Positions 48,157 through 56,570 of a stretch of DNA of 64,000 nt are shown one piece after another. Origin of the DNA: Leptospira fletcheri. GTDB lineage: Bacteria; Spirochaetota; Leptospiria; Leptospirales; Leptospiraceae. How positions within the stretch are numbered: the stretch's first letter is position 1; each line of letters opens with the position of its first letter. The DNA is taken from NCBI RefSeq assembly GCF_004769195.1, contig NZ_RQET01000012.1, positions 5,138 through 69,137 on the forward strand, read 5' to 3'. The notes below the pieces were generated by a model. That model made no database searches. It was not told the origin of the DNA and worked only from the letters and a program-made list of their open reading frames with translations. The position numbers and the translations under genes were made by a program.

Positions 48157-48477
48157 ACTACTTCCGTGTGAGTCGTAAGAACATAAAATGATCAATGATC
48201 ATAATTGGTCAAATCGAATTTTTCTTAATAAATGCAGAATTTATAATGTTCTATTTTATCACCTCTCTCTATTCTAAAGCCTATTCCTTTAGTGATAAAA
48301 AACTTTTGACGCGGATGTCTTAAATTTCCCTCCTTCTCTTCGGAACGGTCGGCAATTTCCGGATTGCCTTTATTTTTCGTTTGCGTTCTTCGGGTAGAAT
48401 AAGCATCTGGATGGATTGTAAGTGAAATTATTACAATTGGAATGGAAGTTTCGTTTGTATTTTAGAACGCGAAATAT
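48157..48477. promoter_or_regulatory. Divergent intergenic region with palindromes
   Basis: Contains ATGATCA-A-TGATCAT (48188-48202), a perfect 15-base palindrome lying just downstream of TTGACC of a minus-strand promoter for the SDR gene. Also present are TTTTATCAC/GTGATAAAA (48254-48262 and 48292-48300), with a nested CTAAAG/CTTTAG stem, and ATTGTAA/TTACAAT (48415-48421 and 48431-48437) upstream of the plus-strand methyltransferase. No gene is seen. Confidence 0.55.
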
Positions 48478-49386
48478 ATGCAAATCTTAATGAACTCGAC
48501 GCCGGTACATCGCAAGTCCTGCTATTTATGCGGAAGGGAAGAACGCAAAATCCTTTTTGTCGAAAATTCGATTCCGATCGTGGAATGTCTCGGATGCGGT
48601 CATGTGTATTCCACTTTTGTACAGGATGAGCACTACGACGGTTACTGGTCGCAAGGAGTGGAACATTATGATCTGCACTGGTGGGATGTCGCTCACCGGA
48701 ATATCTACAAGGGTTTTTGCGATACATTCTTAAAAAGTCCGGAAGGAAGGATCTTGGACGTAGGTTGCGGACTCGGTTTTTTTATTCGCACGATCAACGA
48801 AATGAAGCCCGGGTGGAAAACCGTAGGTTACGAGATTTCGGAAGATGCCGTCCGTTTTGCTCGGGAAAAAAACATGCTATCGGACGTTCATTCCGGGATC
48901 GTTCAAAATAGCGATTTGCCCAGGGAAAGTTTCGATGTTATTACCCTTTGGGATGTTTTAGAGCATATTCCGAATCCGCATAGTTTGCTGGAGTATCTGC
49001 ATACTCTTTTGAAGCCCGAAGGAATTCTATTCGTGGAAACTCCGAACTTTCCGATCCAACTCCTGAAGGCGAAATTGAAAGTGGCGTTTTTGGGAAGGGA
49101 TCCGGACGCGCATTACTTGGAAGCGAAGGACCATATTAATCATTATAAGGAAAAAACCCTGTCTTTTCTCGCGGGTCAATGCGGGTTTTCCGATGTGACG
49201 TTCACGATTCTGAAACCTATCTCCTCCGTTTCGGGGAGCAGGTCCCTCTTACGTGTCTTTGCTAAAAAATGTCTGTATTATTTTGCGGGTTTCATTCGCT
49301 TTGTTTCGCGAGAAAATTTGAATGTGGCCCTGACTCTCTTTGCAGTTCTTCGTAAGGAAAAGGCATCTCGCGGTTCCACAGGATAA
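48478..49386 (+). CDS. Class I SAM-dependent methyltransferase with zinc-ribbon N-terminus
   Basis: A 302-residue protein. The N-terminus has CYLCG...CLGCG, a two-Cys-pair zinc site, and the core is a Methyltransf_23-type domain: ILDVGCGLGFFIRTI near residue 92, VGYEISEDAVRFA, FDVITLWDVLEHIPNP and LKPEGILFVETPN. Proteins with this layout often methylate sugars or small molecules in O-antigen and secondary-metabolite clusters, but no such cluster is visible here. The last 60 residues are hydrophobic and may lie at the membrane. Confidence 0.85.
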   Translation: MQILMNSTPVHRKSCYLCGREERKILFVENSIPIVECLGCGHVYSTFVQDEHYDGYWSQGVEHYDLHWWDVAHRNIYKGFCDTFLKSPEGRILDVGCGLGFFIRTINEMKPGWKTVGYEISEDAVRFAREKNMLSDVHSGIVQNSDLPRESFDVITLWDVLEHIPNPHSLLEYLHTLLKPEGILFVETPNFPIQLLKAKLKVAFLGRDPDAHYLEAKDHINHYKEKTLSFLAGQCGFSDVTFTILKPISSVSGSRSLLRVFAKKCLYYFAGFIRFVSRENLNVALTLFAVLRKEKASRGSTG

Positions 49387-49684
49387 CCTCGAATTTTCGA
49401 GGCGGAGTCGCTTAGGCGGAGAAATTGTATCGCGGGAAAGATCCGCACAGGCGGCCGCCCGGGACATCAAAAAATGTGTTTATTTTAAAACATTCGTTTT
49501 AAAAAGAGAAAACGGATTGGGTAGCTCTGTTTCGATTTATTCCTTAGGAACAAAGTCTGTTCCGACTCCATGGAAGTCCGTTTTCCGAGGAAAAAAACTC
49601 ACTCTCACGAATAGTTTGCTTGATCGTCCGATCTCCGCCCCAATTATTACTTTTTCCAGAAACACGTTAAGGAGTTCATCGACC
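49387..49684. promoter_or_regulatory. Intergenic region with operator-like inverted repeat
   Basis: A short hairpin (CCTCGAA-TT-TTCGAGG, 49387-49402) directly follows the methyltransferase stop. Further on, TTTTAAAAC-ATTC-GTTTTAAAA (49483-49504) is a perfect inverted repeat with 9-bp arms, placed 180 bases before the first DUF2147 gene. AAGGAG near 49670 is that gene's ribosome site. No gene is seen. Confidence 0.5.
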
Positions 49685-50134
49685 ATGAAAAAATTAATCG
49701 CTCTTTCCGTCGTATTGGCCGCATTCCTTCTTTCCGACTCGCTGTTCGCTCAGCCTGCTCCCGTAGTCGGAAAATGGAAGACCATTGATGACGAAGACGG
49801 TGCCGAAAAGTCGGTCGTCGAGGTTTACGAACAAGGTGGAAAAGTTTACGGCAAGATTGTCAGCCTGCGGGATCCGAACGATAAGGACGGAAAACCGAAA
49901 GTTTGTACGAAATGCGAAGGCGCCGACAAGGACAAGCCTGTCGTCGGTTTGGTAATCATCAAAGGCCTTTCCGCGGACGGAGAAGAGTTTACCGGCGGAA
50001 CCATTATGGATCCGAACAACGGCAAAATATACAAATGTAAGTTAAAGGCCGTAGACGGCGGTAAAAAACTGAACGTGCGGGGATTCATCGGATTTTCTTT
50101 GATCGGTAGAACCCAAACTTGGCTCAAAAAATAA
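49685..50134 (+). CDS. DUF2147 family exported protein (copy 1)
   Basis: 149 residues with a signal peptide ending LFAQ and a DUF2147 domain: VVGKWKTIDDEDG, VVEVYEQGGKVYGKI, a conserved CTKCEG Cys pair, GLVIIKGLS, GTIMDPNNGKIYKCKL and a C-terminal RGFIGFSLIGRTQTW. The family is a small periplasmic beta-barrel of unknown function found in many Proteobacteria and Bacteroidetes. The next gene is a clear paralogue, so this is a tandem duplication. The longer upstream frame is not needed; AAGGAG lies before ATG 49685. Confidence 0.9.
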   Translation: MKKLIALSVVLAAFLLSDSLFAQPAPVVGKWKTIDDEDGAEKSVVEVYEQGGKVYGKIVSLRDPNDKDGKPKVCTKCEGADKDKPVVGLVIIKGLSADGEEFTGGTIMDPNNGKIYKCKLKAVDGGKKLNVRGFIGFSLIGRTQTWLKK

Positions 50135-50150
50135 GTTAGAGATGTGATTT

Positions 50151-50170
50151 CTCCGGAGGTTCCTCCGGAG
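50151..50170 (+). other. Hairpin between the tandem DUF2147 genes
   Basis: CTCCGGAGG-TT-CCTCCGGAG, a perfect 9-bp GC-rich stem, lies 23 bases before the second gene's ATG. It contains both GGAGG and its complement. There is no T-run, so it is more likely an RNA processing or translation-control structure than a terminator. Confidence 0.55.
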
Positions 50171-50193
50171 TCGCGACATTTCGGGAATTCACA

Positions 50194-50640
50194 ATGAAAC
50201 AGATTTTGAAGGGATTGCTTTTATCCGGCCTGCTCCTTTTCGCCGTTTCCGCGTTTGCCGATCCCTTACCGATCGTAGGCTCGTGGAAAACGATCAACGA
50301 ACAAGGTAAGGAAGAATCCGTAGTGGACATCTACGAACAGGGCGGGAAGGTTTACGGGAAAGTGTCCAGTCTTACCGAGCCGAACGACAAGGACGGCAAA
50401 CCTGCTCGTTGCACCGAATGCGACGGACCGGAAAAAGATAAGCCGGTTCTCGGAATGGTGATCATTAAGGGACTTTCTCCCGACGGAGACAAATGGGCCG
50501 GGGGACGCATCCTCGATCCGAACGACGGAGTTTGGTACAAATGTTTTCTTCGCTCCGTGGAAGGCGGTAGGAAACTGGAAGTCCGCGGATATGTCGGTTT
50601 TTCCCTGATCGGTAGGACGCAGTACTGGATTAAAAAATAA
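50194..50640 (+). CDS. DUF2147 family exported protein (copy 2)
   Basis: 148 residues, signal peptide ending AFAD, then the same DUF2147 blocks as the upstream gene: IVGSWKTINEQG, VVDIYEQGGKVYGKV, CTECDG, GMVIIKGLSPDGD, RILDPNDGVWYKC, and RGYVGFSLIGRTQYW. The two copies are similar but clearly diverged, so the duplication is not recent. The ribosome site before this ATG is weak (CGGGAATTCAC), and a strong hairpin sits just upstream, so its expression may depend on the first gene's transcript. Confidence 0.9.
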   Translation: MKQILKGLLLSGLLLFAVSAFADPLPIVGSWKTINEQGKEESVVDIYEQGGKVYGKVSSLTEPNDKDGKPARCTECDGPEKDKPVLGMVIIKGLSPDGDKWAGGRILDPNDGVWYKCFLRSVEGGRKLEVRGYVGFSLIGRTQYWIKK

Positions 50641-50682
50641 GGCTTACGGAGGATTCTTTCCTCGAATCCGTATTTTCTTGGT

Positions 50683-52227
50683 TTGCAAAGCGAAGGCGGA
50701 ACAATACCTTTTCTTTTGGTGTCGTTCAGGTTTCGCTTTTTTCTTTTTTGCAATCTGGTTCTTTTTTGTGTTCCTGCGAGCTGGTCCTGTATTTATCGTG
50801 ATACCATCCCGTCCCGGCCTCTGAACGATCCGGGTAAAATGACCCTCCTGAAAGTGGACCGGAATTCCAGAGAGGAATTCCTTCGAATCACGGATTACCG
50901 GGTGCCCTTTACGTTCGAAGAAAGGGACTCCTTCTACGCGGCTGTTCCGAGGTCCGACCTAAAGTCGTACGGTTTTCCGAAACAGGGAATTTCCCAAGTA
51001 TACAAGTATCCTTTCAAATATTACTCCGGCAATTATCAGGAGTTGGTAAACGAAACCATATTCGCATTAGGCGACGTAACGAAAGGCTACAAGGATAATT
51101 CCCTAAATTTCAGATATCTATACTGGATCTCGAAACTCTTTCCCAGGCAGGCGTCTTTTCAGGTCATCGGAAAATCCAGCAGGGGGGCGGACATCTTCGC
51201 GATCCTTCTTACGGATCATAGGACTGCGGACGCGGGAAAAGTCTCCGTTCTTTTTAATTGTGCTCACCACTCCAACGAAGTGATCTCCGTGGAACACTGT
51301 TACGACGTAATATACGGCGTCCTATCCTCCAAAAAAGAATATTCGGATGCATTGTCCAAACTGAAGATTTGGATCGTTCCCATCGTAAATCCGGACGGAG
51401 CCAACGTTTTTTGGAACGAGACGATCGCGATGGGGCGGAAGAACGGTTATCCCGGCTACGGATCCATATTAGAAAAAGATAATCCCGGCGTGGATATCAA
51501 CAGGAATTATCCTTTTTTTTGGGGGAAGACCAGGTCGAATCAGACCTCTCCTTTGCCTTCCAGTGTTTTTTACCGGGGGCCGCGTCCAGGATCCGAGCCG
51601 GAGACCGTTGCCATGATGGCCTTGGCGGAAAAGGAAAGGTTTGTCGGATCCATCAGCTATCACGCATACGCGAATTGCATCCTCGTGCCTTATACGATAG
51701 ACGATACCCGCAATCCGGATCCCGACCTTGCTTGGAGCTTAGGAAATAAAATCGCCGCTGAAATCAGAAGTTATAATCCTGACAAGGCCTTCCGGGCAAG
51801 AAAGAATATCTATGGGGTCGACGGAGTGGACCAGGATTATTTTTTCTTTAAATATGGAACTTTAGCTTATCTTCTCGAAACTTCCCATTCCAATCCTCCA
51901 TACTCCGACGTGCCGAAAATCGTGGAATCCATGCGTCCCGCTTGGAAACTTCTCCTCCGGGAATTGTTGGAAGGCGATAAGGTTTTTTTTCGGATCGCGG
52001 ATGAGAACGGTCACCCTTTGGATGCGAACATAGTTTTCGAGAACCAGACGTACTATCACGGAGAAATCAGAACCGCAAGACCTGCGGACGGAATCTATTT
52101 CCAGTCGTTTCCTTTTTTAAGGAAGGTCAAACTTCGGGTGGAAAAGACCGGTTATGCCCCGTTGTATTGGGAAGGTCCTACGTGGAAATCCTGGAAAGCC
52201 GTGGATTTGGTATTGAAGAAGGAATGA
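50683..52227 (+). CDS. M14 family zinc carboxypeptidase, probable lipoprotein
   Basis: A 514-residue carboxypeptidase of the M14 family. The zinc ligands are AHHSNEV (HxxE) near residue 196 and SYHAYAN near 325; VDINRNYPFFWG carries the substrate-binding Asn-Arg pair, and LLETSHS near 398 supplies the catalytic Glu. A C-terminal beta domain (about 430-514) looks like the transthyretin-like extension of regulatory carboxypeptidases. The signal sequence ends ASWSC, a fair lipobox. The start is uncertain: TTG 50683 or a nearby GTG. Confidence 0.88.
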   Translation: MQSEGGTIPFLLVSFRFRFFLFCNLVLFCVPASWSCIYRDTIPSRPLNDPGKMTLLKVDRNSREEFLRITDYRVPFTFEERDSFYAAVPRSDLKSYGFPKQGISQVYKYPFKYYSGNYQELVNETIFALGDVTKGYKDNSLNFRYLYWISKLFPRQASFQVIGKSSRGADIFAILLTDHRTADAGKVSVLFNCAHHSNEVISVEHCYDVIYGVLSSKKEYSDALSKLKIWIVPIVNPDGANVFWNETIAMGRKNGYPGYGSILEKDNPGVDINRNYPFFWGKTRSNQTSPLPSSVFYRGPRPGSEPETVAMMALAEKERFVGSISYHAYANCILVPYTIDDTRNPDPDLAWSLGNKIAAEIRSYNPDKAFRARKNIYGVDGVDQDYFFFKYGTLAYLLETSHSNPPYSDVPKIVESMRPAWKLLLRELLEGDKVFFRIADENGHPLDANIVFENQTYYHGEIRTARPADGIYFQSFPFLRKVKLRVEKTGYAPLYWEGPTWKSWKAVDLVLKKE

Positions 52228-52282
52228 GGACAAGATTGATTGGCCCGGAACGGAAATTTTACGGCAATGCCTAAGAGTCTGT

Positions 52283-53227
52283 ATGAGATCTAAATTTCGC
52301 ATGGTTCGGTTTAAAAACGAAGCGGCTCTAGTCTTGTGCACCCTCGTTTGGGGAGGGACATTTACGGCGACGAAAATGAGCCTCGTTTCCGTTTCCCCTT
52401 CTCTTTTTTTAGGGATCCGTTTCGCAATCGCTTCCTTGGTGTTTTTAGCCTTTGCTTTGTTAAGCGAAAAAGGTCCCGGCGAAAAAGAGGACTCCTCCCA
52501 TATTCGAGTTTCCCTTCTTTTGGGTCTCTGGATGTTTTTGGGATTTGCCTGTCAAACCATAGGGTTGAAATTTACCACGGCGACGAAATCCGGCTTTTTA
52601 ACCGGAACCCTCGTCGTGATCACTCCGATCCTGCAGACTATATTTTTTAGACGACTCCCGAATACGGGGAATCTGCTCGGGGTCGCCGTAGTGATGGGAG
52701 GTCTCGTTTTTCTTTCGGCGGATGCGGGTCCGCAGGACGCCCAGTTTCTTTTTCGCTTCGATTGGGGTGATCTGATCACGCTTGCCGGTGCCCTCTTCTT
52801 TTCGTTTTACATTCTTCTAATGGATAAAGCGAGCCGGGAAGTGTCCATTCGGACTCTTCTGCTCTCGCAAACTCTACTCACTAGTCTGCTTTCTTTCATA
52901 CTGGCTTTCCTGTTGGACGCATTGGACTGGGAAACTTTGATGTGGCATTGGGAATCCGGAGTTTTGCCCGCTTTGATTTACAACGGATTGATTTCCTCGG
53001 TGGGAACCACTTTCCTCCAGACGAAGTACCAGAAAGCGGTTACGCCCACTCGAGCCGGATTGATTTTTTCCCTGGAGCCGGTGTTTTCAGCTTTGATCGC
53101 ATTTTACGTATTGGATGAAAGATTGGGGAAATTCGGTCTCATCGGTTGCGGCCTGGTGATGACGGGAGTTCTCTTGGCGGAACTTGCGGGAAGACCTAAG
53201 GAAATGTACGCGAGCCTGGAAAAATAG
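52283..53227 (+). CDS. EamA/DMT family transporter
   Basis: A 314-residue permease with ten predicted membrane helices in two EamA repeats. It starts WGGTFTATKMSL near residue 23, a typical DMT motif, and the second repeat has LPALIYNGLISSVGTTFLQTKYQKAVTP split over two helices and FSLEPVFSALIAF. The family exports small metabolites such as amino acids or drugs. ATG 52283 or residue 8 may be the start. It converges on the six-gene minus-strand cluster. Confidence 0.92.
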   Translation: MRSKFRMVRFKNEAALVLCTLVWGGTFTATKMSLVSVSPSLFLGIRFAIASLVFLAFALLSEKGPGEKEDSSHIRVSLLLGLWMFLGFACQTIGLKFTTATKSGFLTGTLVVITPILQTIFFRRLPNTGNLLGVAVVMGGLVFLSADAGPQDAQFLFRFDWGDLITLAGALFFSFYILLMDKASREVSIRTLLLSQTLLTSLLSFILAFLLDALDWETLMWHWESGVLPALIYNGLISSVGTTFLQTKYQKAVTPTRAGLIFSLEPVFSALIAFYVLDERLGKFGLIGCGLVMTGVLLAELAGRPKEMYASLEK

Positions 53228-53257
53228 GAATTCGCTTTTTCGATCGAATCTTCGTTT

Positions 53258-54394
53258 CTATTCGGCTTGCTTTGGAGGCGGGCTTTCTTCCTGGGGAGAC
53301 GTCTTCGTTTCTTCCGGTTTGGTTTCGGAAACGGGTTTTTTGTCCTCCCATTCGGAAGGACCTAAGTTATCTTCGAAAGAGAAGTTCCGATGAATGTTGA
53401 AGCCGAGGGAATACTGACGCTTTCCGAAATCGTATTCTCCTCCGTTCAGCAATTTTGTCTGGGCTAGGGCGGCAATATCCGTTATGAAAAGTTGAAATAC
53501 GTGCCCTCCCGTTTCGAAATCCACGCCGAAGCTGAACGGTACCGAATAATGGGGGGCGTGCTTGTGTAACGTTACGTTCTGAAGATAGACGGAAGGCAAA
53601 TCCCTCGGAAGAGAATACAAAGTATTTATATCGTTCGACGTAAGAGTCGGTAGTCCGGCGATCTTGCTTTGTCTATCGGCGGACGCATAGTCCGTGCCAA
53701 TGTAATCCCTCTGTTTTGTGAGAATCGTTTCGAACGTAAAATCCACCCGTCGAAACAGTTTGATCCTACCTCCTATATCCACTCCGTAGCGGTCGTTTTG
53801 GAGCGTGGACTTTACGAAATTCCGATGGACGAATGTCGGAGAAATCTGTAGGGAAAATACGTCATTGAATCTCCTCGAAATCAGGAACGAGGTCATATAA
53901 CTTCTTTTATCGTTATCTGATAAGGTGTAATGATTTAGATTTTGCGAAATTTGTGCGTCCAGTGCCGAATTTCCGCTCGAGGGAACTTGGATCGCGGGAC
54001 TTAAGGGAACGACCTGCTTGTCCGTATCTTGGGAAGCGACTCCCCAAAAGCTGACAGTAAACGGGAAGCCCTCGGTTTGGGTAAGCAAACGGATCTTGGA
54101 CCTCAATTCGTAGGTTTTATTCGCGGAAATCCTGGCTGCTCCTACGGAGATCCGATCCGTAAGTCCGTAGTCGCCTCCGATCAGTATGTTCGCGCCGGAG
54201 TCCAATCCGAAGAGGTTTGAAAATCCGGATTGAGCGTCTCCGAATCTATGATTGAATCTCAGGTCCAGATTTTTATAACCGACGTCTTCGGTGGAAGGAA
54301 GGTTGATCATCGTCGGACTCATGAATGTGGAGCCTTTCGAAAATGTCGGAAGAACCGGAATGAGGAGCAGAAAGAGCAGGTATTTCTTGTTCAT
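53258..54394 (-). CDS. DUF5777-like outer-membrane beta-barrel protein
   Basis: A 378-residue protein with a signal peptide ending TFSKG and strand-rich sequence with features of DUF5777-like barrels: an N-terminal STFMSPTMINLPSTEDVG block, DLRFNHRFGD, LIGGDYGLTDRISVG, YSVPFSFGVDFETGGHVFQLF and GFNIHRNFSF. The C-terminus is a Pro/Glu/Lys-rich tail (PEETKTSPQEESPPP). In Bacteroidetes such barrels occur near YceI and cytochrome genes, as here. The ATG overlaps the YceI stop by 4 bases. It is the last gene of the operon. Confidence 0.75.
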   Translation of the reverse strand: MNKKYLLFLLLIPVLPTFSKGSTFMSPTMINLPSTEDVGYKNLDLRFNHRFGDAQSGFSNLFGLDSGANILIGGDYGLTDRISVGAARISANKTYELRSKIRLLTQTEGFPFTVSFWGVASQDTDKQVVPLSPAIQVPSSGNSALDAQISQNLNHYTLSDNDKRSYMTSFLISRRFNDVFSLQISPTFVHRNFVKSTLQNDRYGVDIGGRIKLFRRVDFTFETILTKQRDYIGTDYASADRQSKIAGLPTLTSNDINTLYSLPRDLPSVYLQNVTLHKHAPHYSVPFSFGVDFETGGHVFQLFITDIAALAQTKLLNGGEYDFGKRQYSLGFNIHRNFSFEDNLGPSEWEDKKPVSETKPEETKTSPQEESPPPKQAE

Positions 54395-54978
54395 TTTGAT
54401 CGGAGTACTGGTTCGAGTTGAAAGACCGTTTTGATCTCGATTTTTTCGTTCAATTTCAACGAGAGCAGAGTCGGAATTTCGATTGAGAAATCGTTCAAGG
54501 AGATTAGGAAGTCGGCGGAATAGGAGAATCCCTCCGGATTTTTGAGTAATATTCCTTCTATTAGAAAATCCTTTTTTTCTTTTCCGTGTAGGAGTAATGT
54601 TCCTACGGTCTTTACTTTTCCGGAGCCGGGATCGAAGTCGAGAATTCTTCCTTCGTATTTTGCCGTCGGAAACTCCTCCGTCTCCAGATAGTTATCATGA
54701 AGATGGGAATCTCTTAGACGGTTTGCTGTCCGAAAATCCCGAAGGTCTATCCTGATAGACACCGTCTTATTCAAAGGATCTACTTCTCCCGAAGCGGTCC
54801 GGCCGGAGCCGTAAATCGTTTCTTGGGGAGCGACGCTACGGAAATAGATTCTGGCGGAAGAAAGTCTTAATTTGGATTCGGGAAATTCCACGCCTTTTAC
54901 GGAATGAGCAGATAGCAACAAGACACAAAGAGGAAGAAAGGTTCGAAGCGAATTCAAAATCCGTCGATTCCGGTTCAT
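54391..54978 (-). CDS. YceI family periplasmic protein
   Basis: 195 residues, signal peptide followed by a YceI-like lipocalin fold: LSSARIYFRSVAPQETIYG, VSIRIDLRDFRTANRLRDSHLH, YLETEEFPTAKYEG, GTLLLHGKEKKDFLIEG and a terminal VFQLEPV. YceI proteins bind isoprenoids or other lipids, and some are linked to electron transfer. Both ends overlap the neighbouring genes by 4 bases, so translation is coupled to the cytochrome and to the DUF5777-like barrel. Confidence 0.85.
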   Translation of the reverse strand: MNRNRRILNSLRTFLPLCVLLLSAHSVKGVEFPESKLRLSSARIYFRSVAPQETIYGSGRTASGEVDPLNKTVSIRIDLRDFRTANRLRDSHLHDNYLETEEFPTAKYEGRILDFDPGSGKVKTVGTLLLHGKEKKDFLIEGILLKNPEGFSYSADFLISLNDFSIEIPTLLSLKLNEKIEIKTVFQLEPVLRSK

Positions 54979-55388
54979 GGATTTGCGCCTCCCTTAATCC
55001 AACAATAGATGGTCTGGTTGAGAGTGTCCGCCGTATAGGCGGACATCAATCCTCCGGGAACGACCACTCGAAAAAGAATGCTCGCATTCGGATTGCCCGG
55101 CACCACCACAGACGAAACGGAATTGTAGCTGGTGATATCTACGCCTCCGTTGATATTGCTTCCGCTATGACAAGTTCCGCAATGGTATGTCGTTCCCTGT
55201 CCTTGGCTAAGGCTGGCGAAGGTCGGCCTAACTACGGAACATTGGTAGCTGATCTGTTGGCTACTGAGCAGGAGCGCTTCTAAATCGCCTCCGCGAATCT
55301 TATCCGCACCGGAATTTTCGCAGGAAAAAAACGAGAATACGGATAAGATCGAAAGAAGGCTGAGAAACCGAACTTCCCGGAGGTCCAT
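54975..55388 (-). CDS. Monoheme cytochrome c-type lipoprotein
   Basis: 137 residues with a signal sequence ending FSFFSC, a spirochaetal lipobox, and one heme c site, CGTCHSG, near residue 70. After it come VVVPGNPNASILFRVV and GGLMSAYTADTLNQTIYCWIKGGA, the block that carries the Met ligand region in small Planctomycete-type cytochromes. It is probably a periplasm-facing electron carrier. It starts directly after the Met-rich barrel gene and overlaps the YceI start by 4 bases. Confidence 0.85.
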   Translation of the reverse strand: MDLREVRFLSLLSILSVFSFFSCENSGADKIRGGDLEALLLSSQQISYQCSVVRPTFASLSQGQGTTYHCGTCHSGSNINGGVDITSYNSVSSVVVPGNPNASILFRVVVPGGLMSAYTADTLNQTIYCWIKGGANP

Positions 55389-56570
55389 CTAGAAAATCGC
55401 CTGTGCCGAAACGTTAAACGCGGATTTCAATCCCAATTGAGGTCCGTTTAAGTGTTGGTAAACAGGGACTCCGTATTCTAGGTTCAGCCTAGTTTCCACT
55501 TCCGAACCGAAAGGAAGTCTGATATTCGTTCCCGCATATACCACGGATCTTCTTCCTCCTTGCCTCTCGGGATCGTTTTGCGGATCCATTAAAACGCTCA
55601 AGATCGGATCCGCTCCGCTGATATTCTCCCATTTTTGGAATTGAAATCTTCCCAATAACGAGATCCAATCCGCGATTTTGTATCCGATCCATACCGAAGC
55701 CTCGTAACGGTTTCCGAATTTATAAGCATTCGCATTCTTTCCGTTCCTTAAATTGGCAAACGCTTGGCTTCCCCAAAAAATCTTTTCCCATTTTCCCGTA
55801 TAAGTGAGCCCGGGAGAAGGGTTGTAGGTTCCCGTTCCCGGCTGCATGTTATACGGTACTTTGCTTCGCACGGTTCCGGGCCCCATAGTATCTTTTTCGT
55901 CAATGGAACCCGTCGGAAAACTGAAGCCGAAGTTCACAAGGAGGTTATGGTTTTCCTTATGAACGAATCGATAGGACAGTTGTCCTTGTATGTCTCCCAC
56001 ACCTTTAGCGCTCATATACGTGTTCAGATAGGAGCCCGCGTTCAACATTTCCATCGTATTCCTGACATACGGAATCATTGCCATCGCCGTCAAATTTTCG
56101 GTAATCGCGAACATTGCCGTGGCCATATGCATTTCCATGTTCATTTTGACCGGAGTCATCATATATGTGGAACTCGTCGTCGTGCTCGGAGCCATTCCCA
56201 TTCCGGCCATCGGATTGACGGTCGTCACGGTATTATGGGGAAGAAGAAGAGGCAATGTCGGATCCATTTTGCCTCCTCCTTGGTACAGCCCGCCCATATT
56301 CATCAGCATATAACGATATTCTACCATAATCGTTCCCGGGGTATGTGTGTGTGTTCCCATCAATCCGGCGGGGGCTTCGAGAAGGTGATCCTTTCCGTGT
56401 TCGTGCACCTTCTTCTCCCTGTCCTTTTTTTTCTCTTCCGGAACGGTCGGAATCGCTTGTTCTAGCGGGACGACCGGAGCTGGATCCGATTCCTGAGCGG
56501 AAATCGGAACGCGAGAGATCGTGAAAACCGCGATGAAGATTCCGACGCTAATGAATTTTCTACATTCCAT
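55389..56570 (-). CDS. Met/His-rich outer-membrane-type barrel protein
   Basis: 393 residues with a signal peptide ending PISAQ, then a charged linker with HEHGKDH, then a beta-rich domain with the feel of the Phenol_MetA_deg/transporter barrel group. It is rich in Met: MNMGG, NPMAGMGMAP, MNMEMHMATAMF. A region near GTHTHTPG adds His. The C-terminal strands end with Phe (SAQAIF), as in outer-membrane barrels. Met/His clusters of this type often bind copper, but this is inference. It overlaps the YVTN gene by 11 bases. Confidence 0.75.
   Translation of the reverse strand: MECRKFISVGIFIAVFTISRVPISAQESDPAPVVPLEQAIPTVPEEKKKDREKKVHEHGKDHLLEAPAGLMGTHTHTPGTIMVEYRYMLMNMGGLYQGGGKMDPTLPLLLPHNTVTTVNPMAGMGMAPSTTTSSTYMMTPVKMNMEMHMATAMFAITENLTAMAMIPYVRNTMEMLNAGSYLNTYMSAKGVGDIQGQLSYRFVHKENHNLLVNFGFSFPTGSIDEKDTMGPGTVRSKVPYNMQPGTGTYNPSPGLTYTGKWEKIFWGSQAFANLRNGKNANAYKFGNRYEASVWIGYKIADWISLLGRFQFQKWENISGADPILSVLMDPQNDPERQGGRRSVVYAGTNIRLPFGSEVETRLNLEYGVPVYQHLNGPQLGLKSAFNVSAQAIF

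Noticed and set aside
55764..56465. Plus-strand His-rich 233-aa frame
   Set aside because: Antisense to the Met-rich barrel gene; its His content mirrors ATG codons read in reverse.
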